Source: Heterobilharzia americana (lineage: Eukaryota > Platyhelminthes > Trematoda > Strigeidida > Schistosomatidae). Taken from it: 64,000 nucleotides of DNA. The stretch's first letter is position 1. The number at the start of each line of letters is the position of its first letter. Position numbers and translations under genes: made by a program. Shown here piece by piece: positions 29,078 to 39,444 of the stretch. The notes below the pieces were generated by a model. That model saw only the letters and a program-made list of their open reading frames with translations. It was not told the DNA's origin and made no database searches. Location: NCBI GenBank assembly GCA_944470555.2, contig OX104127.1, positions 160,369,276-160,433,275 on the forward strand, read 5' to 3'.

Positions 29078-30945
29078 TGATTATTATTATTATTGTCATT
29101 ATTATTATTTTTCCCTTGGGTTCCCAGTGGCTTCAGTAGCACACCTCCATTGCACTCCCTTCTCTCCAATCTTTTCGACCTGGCTTCGCGACTGTTCACA
29201 AGCTCTCATTTCTTCCTCAAATCATCTCCTTCGTGTCAAATTCACCACGGACGACCAACAAGCCGTTTCCTATCTGAGTTCCGCTCGAGCGACTGACCAG
29301 GAGCGTGATGTCTCCAAATGGCCTGCTGAGTGTATACCAAATCCAATCCATCTTCACTTCCTTCTTCTAAATATTTAATGAGCATCAGGTTCTCGCCTCG
29401 TTGGTTCGTTGACAGCCACGAGGAGTTCCCTGTTGCTGATTCTCATTATTCCCGCCATCCCTCTGATCTTCACTATCGAGTCAGCGTACGAGGCAGCTGT
29501 TGATCAATGTCTACAGTCTGTTCAAAATACCTCTCGTGATGCGCCAGAACTCTCAACAATCACGTAGAAGCACCGACTTCACTGAATTGCTGTCGAAAAT
29601 CTCGATGTTGTTATTTGTGCTGAGTGCAGAAGATCTCCACCATGGTTTCAGATTAGTGAAAGCCTGTCTTGATGTCTTTTCTCAATCCTCCCTGCTTTGA
29701 CAACCTCGTCCGTGCCTGTACCACCACCTCCAGTTGAAACGATACTGCATTGCCTAGCTAGGTGAAAGAGACTACTTCCTTTAGGATTCTCGTGTTCACG
29801 GTGATTGGTGCCTCTTGTTGTTGATGTTGTTGTTGGTTGGTCATCTTCATCACCTCTGTCTTCTCTACATCCACTTGAAGTCCCGTCTTCGCTGCCATGA
29901 CCTGCCTCTTCTGTCAACTGGTTGCATGCATTTCGCCTGTAGATCTTCGAGTTTGTGCCACATTAGACATTAATCATCATCGGAGAAATCCAAATCTTCT
30001 TCTGTCTTTTCATCGATCGTTCAAACAGCGTATGCCCATCTTCTTTCTCACAACTCCTCACAGTTGTCTGCTGCATGAATCAGTCGAGTCGACCACAACC
30101 AGGAAGGTGATTGGTGATGGTAGGTGTCAGGCAGCCTTGTCTTACTCCTGTCTTCACTTCACTTCGCTTCACTTCACCTCACTCTACTTCGAAGGCGTCA
30201 TTGAGCTTTGCATTGTGGATCACTTGTCATATGGCGTCTTCATATAGTTCGTTGTTGAATGAGACTGATGAGGATTTGTGGTTATGCGTAGTGTTGAAGC
30301 ATCTGGCTGTCAAATTACTTGTTGATTGACGTTGTCGAAGGCCTTTTCACATTCGATGAATTTGAGGTGAGGTAGAGAGTTGACTGTCATTCTATACTCT
30401 TTAGTATGATGATGCGTAGTGTTGCAATTTGATGTGCACATGATTTGTTCTTCCTAATGTTAGTCTGCCAGGCAGGCAGGCAGGTTGCCAGACAGCCAGC
30501 CTGTTTCGGTTGTAACTTTGAATGCAGAGTGTTGTTTGGTTTCTCTAGGATGATGTGACATAATATTTTGCTTGTTGTTGATGCGAGCGTTATTCCTCAC
30601 CAGTTCTTGTGAGGGCTTATGTCTCTGTTCTTTGTGATGTTGACATGGTGTCCGTTGTTGCAGTCGATCAGCGGGTACCTTTCCTTCCTTGCAAACATTC
30701 TGCAGTAGTGGTGTGAGCATGTCTGCTCTGGTCCCTGAGTCTGCTTTCAGTGCTTCCAGCAGGATTCTATCTGATTCTGCTGCTTTCCCTCATTTCAGTG
30801 GCCTTATGGCTTTCAGGACTTCGACTTTCGTCTGAGGACTTATGTATACTTGTTTTTCTGTAGCTTCAGGTAGTGGTGACTGGCAGGCAAATCCATGACG
30901 TGCGTTGTATCCTCCTCGGTGGTCATCAACATGCTACACCTTAGT
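29078..30945 (-). mobile_element. LINE family A, copy A11 (longest member of the defective subfamily; chimeric 3' end)
   Basis: On the minus strand it runs from about 30945 (upstream of the RT; VEVLKAIRPLK-type sequence) to an ATT-rich tail at 29078-29112. From about 30720 to 29440 it is almost the same as A7 and A9, with the same stops. From about 29430 to 29110 the 3' part differs clearly from A7/A9 and resembles other A copies (for example TCCTCGTGGCTGTC and TAAATATTTAGAAGAAGG). The inverse orientation with respect to A7 and A9 fits separate insertion. Confidence 0.85.
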
Positions 30946-31084
30946 CCAAGTGAGTGATGATACCTCCACTGAAACTTATGTCTGACACTTATTACTGCAA
31001 GCGATAAGGTGCTATCAACTAGTCTGTCCAGTCGCGTTAGTCAGTCTTTGTGAGACGGGTATATTTTAATGTTACAGCTTATGA

Positions 31085-31212
31085 TTTCTTGTCATGTATA
31101 AATAACATTCTGAAGTTTAAAGCAATTAGTGATCACTCTGTGCACGTTAGAGAACACTATCGATAACTAGAATGCAGCTACATCCATCTTAAATGAGACG
31201 AAAACTATCATT
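31085..31212 (+). mobile_element. S1 SINE remnant
   Basis: ATGCAGCTACATCCATCT and AAATGAGACGAAAACTATC match the S1 box and hammerhead with the left core and half of stem II deleted. The LINE A12 tail lies directly next to it. Confidence 0.4.
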
Positions 31213-32136
31213 ATAATTTGTCCCTTGGTTCCTAATGGAACATAGGGCTTCAGTATCACGTCTCCATTACACTATGTTCTCTGCAATCTTTTGAACCTGG
31301 CTCCACGACAGCCCAAAACCTCTCATTTCTTTATCATACCATCTCCTACATGTCAATCCCATCACAGACGCCCAAGTCGTCGCATACCATCGACTTTCCA
31401 TTCCACGGCCCAACACGTGATGTCCACGAATGGTCAACTCAATGCATGACCAATCAATCTCCACTTCCTTCTGCTGCATATTTGTTGAGCATCAGGTTCT
31501 CGGTTGTTTCGTTACCAGCCACAGTGAGTTCCTTGTTGCTTATTCTCATTATTTTGGCCATCTGAGATTCAGTAAAGAGCCAGAGTAGACAGTTGTTGAT
31601 GAATGTTTACAGTTTGTTGGAAATGATTTTTGTAACGTGAAAAGTCTCTGAACCATCACGTAGAAACACTGACTCACTTGACTGAATTGGTGTTGAAAAT
31701 TTGGATCTTGTTCACACTTTATGCTGGATGGAGTGCAGTATATCTCTACACTGGTTTCAGGTTAATGAACACCTATCTTGCTGTCTTTTGTGATCCTGGC
31801 TGCTTTGACATCCTCATCTGTGCCTATGCCGCCTGTAGTTGAAACGATGCTGCCTGTCTAGATAGGTGAAAAATGCTACTTTCTTTAATTTTCTCCTGTT
31901 GATGGTGATTGGAGATTGTTGTTGTTGGTGGTGGCGGTTTTGGTTTGTTATGTTCATCACCTCTGTCCTCTCTGCGTTCACTTGCACTCATGCCTTCGCT
32001 GCCTCTTCTGTCAAATTGTTAGTTTTCGCATGTAGGTCTTGAAGTTTATGTAACATTAGACACAAGTCATCAGAGAAAGCTAAATCCTGTAGGTTCTTTT
32101 CCACGGTCCAGTGTATCCCCCTCTTCCCGCTCCTCG
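31213..32136 (-). mobile_element. LINE family A, copy A12: 3' part (minus)
   Basis: The complement of the 3' end (TTGTCCCTTGGTTCC at 31218) leads on the minus strand through the C-terminal block to the RT thumb and the region before LDFADD, up to about 32136. Stops occur throughout. Confidence 0.8.
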
Positions 32137-32425
32137 CCTGGTTAACTAGTTGACTAGTTACTAGCCGGTCCCAAACCCGGGTAAAGAAGAAAGGTTAGAC
32201 ATAGGGCTAGCAACCCTACCCCGGAAAACCAAACCAACCACTAACGAAACTTCAAATCACAAACAAAATATAAGAAATAATAGCAAACTTATTCCTCGCT
32301 GTGATCGGAGAGACGAAATGATGCCGGTTGATAAAAGCTTTGAGGAAGCCAATTGGCCGATATATCTTCTGTCGATGAAAGCGAAAGTGAGGATGAGGAC
32401 ATGGAATGTCCGTTCAATGTTTGAA
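32137..32425 (+). mobile_element. LINE family A, copy A12: inverted 5' segment
   Basis: It starts CCTGGTTAACTAGTTGACTA, includes the CCCGGG box and the 5' UTR, and ends in the first codons of the endonuclease ORF (MRTWNVRSMFE). The arrangement and the end point are the same as in A8, although the 3' parts differ in length. Confidence 0.8.
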
Positions 32426-32484
32426 ATTAGAGGAAAAGCACGTCGTGAATTTCATCGCTGGCGGTCATTAAGTAAATCATAAAA
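32377..32484 (+). pseudogene. short chimeric ORF at the A12 edge / possible last exon
   Basis: The ORF starts in the LINE endonuclease (MKAKVRMRTWNV) and stays open into flanking DNA as GKARREFHRWRSLSKS, then TAA. AATAAA follows at about 32517. AAATTAG before AGGAAAAGC could be a splice acceptor, so this could be a host 3'-terminal exon next to the insertion, or chance read-through. Only about 17 codons of flank are involved. Confidence 0.2.
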
Positions 32485-33065
32485 TAATTTGCGTTTGATC
32501 CTTATGTTTTTGTTTCAATAAATTAATTTACTTGAATATCAGTAAGGTTTCTTCATAAAATCATCTTCTTACCTACTTTGATCTACTTTTAATTATGATT
32601 AAATTCTTTGGAATGAATATTATGATCAATTTTAATTTCCTGTTATTCTTATTGTTTACATGAATTTACAGAAATTCAATCCATTGAACAATGAATACCT
32701 TTCCTACAACTTAGTATCCAATTGACTCTTTGATATCAATGAATTGAAGTTCACAAAAGAAATAGAAGAGATGAAGAAAGGAAAGAAAAAAAAAGGGGAG
32801 AAAAAACTGAGAGATAGTGTATTTGAGATGTTTAATCAAAGTTTCTTTATTTTATTGATTATTATAAGGGATGAATATATTGTATTGTTTAAATGATTGA
32901 TGTAATTCTCTATTGAACATTGTATAAAACGAAATGGAACCACTTCAGGTCAATTTATAAACTTGTCCTAAATATATAACTACTTATAATCAGTCAATTA
33001 CTGATTTCTAGTAGTCATAACTGAAATTAGTATGAAGTTTGTACGAAGGTTTATATACCTCAAGG
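32485..33065. other. AT-rich unique sequence
   Basis: Poly-purine run at 32785-32810. Nothing coding is recognised. Confidence 0.4.
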
Positions 33066-33165
33066 TAGTATTCTTCAAGGACTGATATCTTTTAGAGAAA
33101 GAATGAAAACCTGAGAGTATTTGACAGCTGTTTCATCCTGAGATTCAACTTCTCATAACTTTTCT
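33066..33165 (-). mobile_element. S2 element, left arm remnant
   Basis: GGTAGTATTCTTCAAGGACT and TTGACAGCTGTTTCATCCTG match the S2 left arm. On the minus strand GAAACAGCTGTC is kept, but the CTGAGGA core and stem II are lost. Confidence 0.5.
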
Positions 33166-33234
33166 TCAGGCCTTTCCTGGTTCTCCTTATATTTTATTAA
33201 TTTCAAAGAGAATTTTCTACCTAACTTTCTATAT

Positions 33235-33912
33235 TAGAAAGTTGAAAGTATCTGGTACTACTCAGCCTCTCCTCTTGTGTTTTATAAACTCCTACATGTT
33301 ACCTGTTCTCCTCTATTACTCCTCGTTATTTTTACGTAGGTTGTTGAAAAAAGATTATGCTGATGTATTGCGTAGAACATTGAAGATTGTCAGCAGAACT
33401 ATTGTAAACATGTTCCAGAAGTTTTTTTTATTAGATGATCAACAGCAGCTTCTTTACTCAAAGCCTCACTCAGCAGCCTCTGCACTCACTGTGTGTTGGT
33501 CATCTGGAAAGACAAGTAGGAAGTACATAAGACTCTATGCGCATACTACAAAATATATAAACTCTACAATATCGTACGTATTTAGTTCGTCTGTTGTGAG
33601 ATGAAGAAAGTATTACTGATGAACTGACTAATCAACTTCTGTTTTTAAAATCAAACTAACTGACGAATACGTTGGATGCTGCTACTTGTGTATAATGAAT
33701 CTAATCGCTAATGTGATTGTCTACCTAAAGTGACTATGGATTTTGAAGGAAGTTGTAGATAGAGCGACTATTCTTATCTTCTCTTCATGTAATTTCTACT
33801 TATTTCATTTTGCTATGTATACATATATACTGTCTCTTTCCAATTGATGCTGTATGATACCACATGATGAAAATTGTGTAGAGTATTCCCGAAGTAGCTT
33901 TCAGAATAAAGC

Positions 33913-33970
<58 letters not shown>
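33235..33970 (+). mobile_element. non-LTR retrotransposon 3' end (CR1/Jockey-like)
   Basis: A 120-codon ORF (33242-33604) encodes GTTQPLLLCFINSYMLPVLL and then SLFLRRLLKKDYADVLRRTL. This is the C-terminal domain of a LINE reverse transcriptase in which the usual text is a short conserved NSY-LPxLLY motif. A 3' UTR follows with AATAAAG at 33905 and a TTA tail at 33914-33970. It belongs to neither family A nor B. Confidence 0.6.
33914..33970 (+). repeat. ATT trinucleotide microsatellite
   Basis: About 19 units, growing from the 3' tail of the LINE fragment. Confidence 0.95.
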
Positions 33971-33971
<1 letters not shown>

Positions 33972-34415
33972 GAATATTACTTTCGAATTGAATTTCTGAA
34001 ACATTTAATATTGTCCATCTGTAATAATAATTTAAATAATTAGTCTCAGGTTCATTTTGTTATGAAATAATCGACTGTCTGAAGACTGTGTATGTCAACA
34101 ACCAGGAAATTTAGCTTGAAACGTCTGAGACATATTATCATAGCGTAAGGCATATGAACTTAGGTCATACAAAAAGTGTTATGATTACATAAATGGAAAT
34201 GGGTCTAGAAACTCATATGAAAATATGAGGTAATGCTTAGACACGGAATGAAACTGTGGAGTTAACCAGATACAATCCGTGATTTACCTAATGGATCAAA
34301 GTTCAATGGTCAATGGTTCATTGCTGATATAACGCCGTGAATGTTATCTTATTGTAAAATACTCACTAGTAACATTGCTCAAGATGGATATCCCGATGTT
34401 CTAATTAGGGGCTGC
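33971..34415. other. unique sequence
   Basis: No gene or repeat is recognised. Confidence 0.4.
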
Positions 34416-34428
34416 AATCCGCGGAGTC
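34416..34428 (+). repeat. target-site duplication of A13, left copy
   Basis: AATCCGCGGAGTC, repeated exactly at 35946-35958. Confidence 0.9.
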
Positions 34429-35945
34429 AACCTTCCCTGGTTAACTAGTTCACTAGTTATTAGCCGGTCCCAAACCCGGGTAAAGAAGGAAGGTTGGACA
34501 TAGGGCTAGCAACCACACCCCGGAAAACAAATTCAATCGCTAACGAAACTTCAAAGCACAAACAAAATATAAAAAATAATAACAAACTTATTCCTCACTG
34601 GAATCGAAGAGGCGAAATGATGCCGGTTGATGAAAGCCTTCCTTCGGGAAACCAGTTGGCCGATGTGTCTTCTCTTCGCTCGATGAAAGCGAAAGTAAAC
34701 ATGGAGACATGGAATATCCTCATCATGTTTGAACGTAGGAAAGCTGTCCAGATTGCAGAAGAGATGAGAAGGTATAGGAAGAAGGAATCTGGGAAGCAAG
34801 TGGAATGGGATTGGAGTTTCCAAACTGTCAACCGGAAAGTCAATAATCTACTCCGACATTGTCAACCAGACGACAACCATGAGCACACTGAGTTTTAGAG
34901 TGGCTATCATGATGTCCATAAGAGCATCGAAGGCTCTCATAAAGTGGGAACCAATGTCATCCAGGATCATGACAACAAGGTTCAACTCCAAAAGAAGGAA
35001 AGTCACAATCATTCAGTGCTATGCACCTACAAATAATGCAGCTGAAGAGAAGGAGGAGGAATTCTACAGACAACCTCAATCAACACTGGACAAGATCTCC
35101 GTTGGCGACATCAAAATTCCAATGGGCGACATGATTGCTAAACTGGGAGCTGACAAACCAGGAAGGGAACTAACCATGGGTCGAGAAGCACTCGGTGAAA
35201 TGAATGAGAATGGAGAATTGTTTGCAGAATTTCGTGCATTCAACGATTTGGTGATTGGAGTCAGGCACTGTGTTCAAGCACAAGGATATTCACAAAGCGA
35301 CATGGATTTCACCAGATGGACAGAATAAAAATCAGATCGAATTCATCTCAATGGAAAGAAAGTTGAGACGCAGCCTACTGGACACAAGATCGAGAAGAGG
35401 AGCAGATGTAGGCTCACACCGCTCACACCACTCACACCACTATCTAGTGCAAGGAATCTTCAAAACAAAGTTGAAAGCCTCCACAGAACCTATTGATAGA
35501 CGACCACAGTTCAAGTTCAACACCCAGAACAGAAACTGAACTGAAGGACGAAACTACAACGGACATCATGTCAACTACCAAGGAAAAATGGGAGATATCG
35601 AGCAACATCCCTGAAGAAACCGATATGGAGGAACACTGGAACCCTTTGAAAGAGATGTGGAAATAAACCTGCATAACTGTATTAGGAAGGAAGAAGAAAG
35701 AAGACGGGGAATAGATATCGAAGGACACATGGAAGCTGACAGAGCAGAAGAGGATGTTGAAGCAGAAGATGAACGGCGACTTAGGCGTCCGAGGGTGACA
35801 TGGAGGAGATGGTGTAAGGAACAAATGAGAGCTTGTGGGTAGTCGTGGAGCTAGGTTTGAAAGATTGTGGAGAACAAAGTGAAATGGAGACGTGCTACTG
35901 AAGCCCTATGTTCCACTAGGAATCCAGGGGACAAATAATAATGAT
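34429..35945 (+). mobile_element. LINE family A, copy A13: internally deleted, with 13-base target-site duplication
   Basis: From the 5' end (CCTGGTTAACTAGTTCACTA at 34435) the copy carries the 5' UTR, most of the endonuclease ORF, a broken linker, then jumps into the 3' C-terminal end (RPRVTWRRW at about 35788) and an ACAAATAATAATGAT tail. The RT is missing altogether. Exact flanking duplications show that both ends are original, so the unit is complete as inserted or was deleted inside later. It lacks any RT and would need one in trans. Confidence 0.9.
34674..35440 (+). pseudogene. AP-type endonuclease domain of A13
   Basis: In frames 34494-34898 and 34879-35328 the typical order of LINE apurinic endonuclease can be followed: VNMETWNILIMFE, then the VTIIQCYAPTNNA strand, IPMGDMIAKLGADKPGRE (normally GDMNAKVG; the catalytic Asn is Ile here), ending HKDIHKATWISPDGQ. 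There is one frameshift near 34890 and one near 35260. This is the best preserved endonuclease in the window. Confidence 0.8.
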
Positions 35946-35958
35946 AATCCGCGGAGTC
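35946..35958 (+). repeat. target-site duplication of A13, right copy
   Basis: AATCCGCGGAGTC, directly after the A13 tail. Confidence 0.9.
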
Positions 35959-36039
35959 TGTCAGTTGTAACTGAAGCGCCTGTCAACTGAAATTCTTGAT
36001 AAATAGTCACTTTATAACGGGAATAAACAAGAGTAGAAA

Positions 36040-36237
36040 GGTATGGACTATTGAACTCCAACCTAGTGACTGGATGGTAAGCGTATTCATCCCAAGACCC
36101 GAAAGTCCCGAGTTCGATCCCTAGTTGGGTTGTGAGTGACTCCCGTTGAGGGCCCCATACTGGCATGTACCATCTGTTCAGTGTTCTCAGATTTTCACCG
36201 GCTTTTTCACAGCTGTCGATGCATGATGAATATTACC
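36040..36237 (+). mobile_element. S2 element, right half with decayed hammerhead
   Basis: A tRNA-like core (GTGACTGGATGGTAAGCG as box A, CGAGTTCGATCCCTAG as box B at about 36107-36125) is followed by the ribozyme region with GTTGAGGGCCCCATACTGG in place of the intact core, and the right terminus GATGCATGATGAATATTACC. Confidence 0.65.
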
Positions 36238-36289
36238 TTCGGAAATAAAATCCTCATAAACTTCATACTATATTTCATTCTACAAAGTT

Positions 36290-36455
36290 GTTGGTTGTAT
36301 TGTGTTCTCTCACCTGGGTTGTTTAATCATGGAGCTTTCATTGTCTTTCTAGACATTATCATCAGCACTAACTTCAGTATTAATTGACCTGTCAGTATTT
36401 CTCCGTCAGTGATTTGGTGGCTTGCTCTGATGATGTGGTCTGTGATTGGCTAATG
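36290..36455 (-). mobile_element. PLE P3, inverted tail segment
   Basis: The minus strand here equals the P3/P4 3' tail (compare 36960-37095 and 59700-59830). It sits directly in front of the plus-strand nuclease segment, giving a terminal inverted repeat. Confidence 0.75.
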
Positions 36456-37110
36456 AGACCACTTGGAATTGGTGTGGCTCATAAACCAACAAATTCCCTC
36501 CAAATACTATTATGCAGACCGAAGTATGCAATAACCAAACAAGACAAACCGAATATCATTCAAAAAATCAACTGCAATCACTGTAGTCAAAACTACGTTG
36601 AACAAAGTGGTCATCCACCTCCACCTTCGTCCCTTGCATGAACACCAATTGACTATTCAACGTCACAACATTTCATCGCTGCTCAAATCAATGCACGTAG
36701 ATAACAATTATACACATGAATTCACTTTTGACAGTGTGGAAATGTTGGAGGGAGAGAGGAAGCACAAAGAATATCATCAGAGAATTCCTACAATCTTGGC
36801 ATTCGCGTCAGTCAGTCAGCAATCAACAGATGTATAGACATAGACCCAATCTATCAATCAATGAGAAAAATGATAAACGACAGAAAGGTTGGAGGTGAAG
36901 CAGAGGAACAGCCAACAGGAAAGTCTATACTATCGATGATACAACAGTCGAAGGAAACAACCAATCACAGACCACATCGTCAGGACAAGCCACTAAATCA
37001 CTTCATACTGAAGTTAGTGCTGATGACGTTGGTGTCTAGAAAGACGATGAAAGCTTCTCTATTAAGCAACCCAGCTAGGAGAACACAACCAAGACCATTC
37101 ATCTGAGCTA
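36450..37110 (+). mobile_element. Penelope-like element P3, GIY-YIG part
   Basis: Open blocks encode RPLGIGVAHKPTNSLQILLC, then IIQKINCNHCSQNYVEQSGH (the nuclease core; YVEQSG where YIGQSG is usual, so the Gly is changed), then HEFTFDSVEMLEGERKHKE and a Gln/Asn-rich tail. The upstream zinc-finger-like CNHC pair is kept. Stops and shifts make it dead. It belongs to the same lineage as P2 and P4. Confidence 0.8.
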
Positions 37111-37760
37111 CAAATATTCTCCACTATTCTATAAAGCTTATAAGATATTATGGTAAATGTGGGTTATACTGTTTGTTGTTTCTGTTCAGACTGTAGCGTC
37201 AATGTCATTCAATGTACAATATTTTTTATGTACAATAAAAATCTATAGTCTGTTAAAAGCAGCGAAGTGTTAATTAACCAAACTGACTGTCTATGAAAGT
37301 AAATCTCTTATCATATAAAGGATATAGCCCATTTATCGACCACTTCATTTTTGTCTATGTTTTTCTCTTTCATATTTATACAATAATATTCTCTTAACTT
37401 GTCTTATATGATGACCTTTATCTAATTATTGATAAAAGACGAATAATAAATAGGTGTAGTGTGTTAGACAAGACTATTTATTGACTTACAATGTAACGAA
37501 TCAACTGTAACCACTATATAACTAACTAAAAGATAATCCAGTCAACTTGTCAGTATTTACACTTTCGACATTCGTATAGTCAAATGAAAACATGTATAGT
37601 TTACCATTTTATATTTATTGTGTGAATACTGACTTTGTTATGGTAATAGAGATGGACTGATAAAAATGTAGATATGTATTCACTGAGTTGTGGGTGTCGA
37701 ATAATATATGCAAAAACTGGTATATATATTTTCTTTGCATATCCTTGTTCATTCTTTGAA
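37111..37760. other. AT-rich unique sequence
   Basis: No gene or repeat is recognised. Confidence 0.4.
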
Positions 37761-37764
37761 TATC

Positions 37765-39165
37765 ATCTGGTTAACTAGTTCACTAGTTATTAGCCGGTCC
37801 CAAACCCGGGTAAAGAGGGGAGGTTGGACATAGGGCTGGCAACCCTATCCCGGAAAACAAATTCAGTCGCTAAAGAAACTTCAAAACACAAAAAAAATAT
37901 AAAAAATAATAACAAACTTATTCCTCACTGGAATCGAAGGGGCGAAATGATGCCGGTTGATGAAAGCTTTCCTTCGGGAAGCCAATTGGCCGATGTGTCT
38001 TCTCTTCGCTTGATGAAAGCGAAAGTAAACATGGAGACATGGAATATCCGCATCATGTTTGAACGTAGGAAAGCTGTCCAGATTGCAGAAGAGATGAGAA
38101 GGTATAGCATAGAAATGCTAGGAATCTGCGAAAGCAGGTAAAATGGAGGATGCCTTTGAAGTAAAGACAGGAATAAGACAACGTAGCCGCCTACTGTCAC
38201 CAATCATCTTCCTGATTGTGGTGGACTGGATCATGCAACAAACCGTGAGGAGTGAGAAGAAGGAGGTACTCTGGACAGGGGAAAAGATCCTAGAAGATTT
38301 GGATTTTGCCAATGATGATTTATGTCTAGTGCCGCACACACACACGAAGATCTGCAGGTAAAAGCCAACAAGTTGAGAGAAAAGGCAGCGAAAAGAGGAC
38401 TTCAGGTGAATGTAGAGAAGACAGAGGGGATGATAATATCCAAGCAACAACAGAATCAGCAAGAAAAGGCACCAATCACCATGAGCGAGAGAAACTTAAA
38501 GTAGGTAGTGTCTACCTAGGCAAGGCAGCATCGTTTCAACTACAGGCGGTACAGGCACAGATGAGGATGTCAGAGCAGCCAGGATCACAAAAGACAACAA
38601 GACAGGTATCCATTAACCTGAAACCAGTGTAGAGATCTACTGCACTCAGCATGTGGAACAACACCCGCATTTTCAACACCAATTCAGTCAAGTGAGTCAG
38701 TGCTTCTATGTGATGGTTCAGAGACTTTTCGCGTTACGAAAATCATTTCCAACAAACTGTAGACATTCATCAACAACTGCCTACTCTGGCTCTTTACTCA
38801 ATCTCAGATGGCCAAAATAATGAGAATAAGCAACAAGGAACTCACTGTGGCTGGTAACAAAACAACCGAGAACCTGATGCTCAACAAATATGCAGCAGAA
38901 GAAAGTGGAGATTGATTGGTCATGCATTGAGTTGACCATTCGTGGACATCACGTGTTGGGCCGCGGAGTGGAAAGTCGATGGTATGCGACGATTTGGGCG
39001 TCTGTGCTGAGATTGACATGAAGGAGATGGTGTGATAAAGAAATGAGAGGTTGTGGGCTGTTGTGGAGCCAGGTCCAAAAGATTGCAGAGAACATAGTGT
39101 AATGGAGATGTGCTACTGACGCCCTGTTTTCCACTAGGAACCTAAGAGACAAATAATAAAGTAAT
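37765..39165 (+). mobile_element. LINE family A, copy A14: internally deleted
   Basis: It has the 5' end (CTGGTTAACTAGTTCACTAG at 37768), the 5' UTR and first endonuclease codons (VNMETWNIRIMFE to LGICESR). It then jumps at about 38145 to the RT after the A motif (DAFEVKTGIRQ, FLIVVDWIMQQT, LDFANDDLC at about 38300), then continues to the 3' end at 39150. Here the endonuclease and the first half of the RT are lost, which differs from A3, A6 and A13. FANDD replaces FADD at the catalytic site. Confidence 0.85.
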
Positions 39166-39440
39166 ACTTCCCCTTCTAAATATCCAGATTATAATTGTTA
39201 CGACCGTCTTTGAAATAATTAAGCAGTGAATTTAACTTCATCATGATAAGCATTTGAATACATGTCTGCTAAACCATAGCTGTCTCAAATTGTCAAACTG
39301 ACAGGCAGTAGGATATTCCTATGTCTAAATCAGTTACATTTGAATAAGAATTAGACTTCTTGATGGAGCAGCTACTGTGAATACGATCAGGCGATAATAA
39401 TACGTCATGAATTCACATGGTAGTCAGGTAAAACTCAAGC
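39166..39440. other. unique sequence
   Basis: Nothing is recognised. Confidence 0.4.
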
Positions 39441-39444
39441 AGAT

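Noticed and set aside
33920..33970. Trinucleotide array as a satellite or CRISPR-like array
   Set aside because: It is a simple ATT microsatellite grown from a LINE tail; no spacers exist.
37005..37060. CTGATGACG ... GACGATGAAAG in the PLE tail (also 59755-59800 and, inverted, 17330-17350) as a hammerhead
   Set aside because: CTGATGA and GAAA are present, but stem II would be three pairs with two extra bases before GAAA, and no cleavage triplet with a stem I partner follows.
37750..39190. AATATC on both sides of A14 as a target-site duplication
   Set aside because: Six bases and imperfect position in AT-rich DNA are not convincing.
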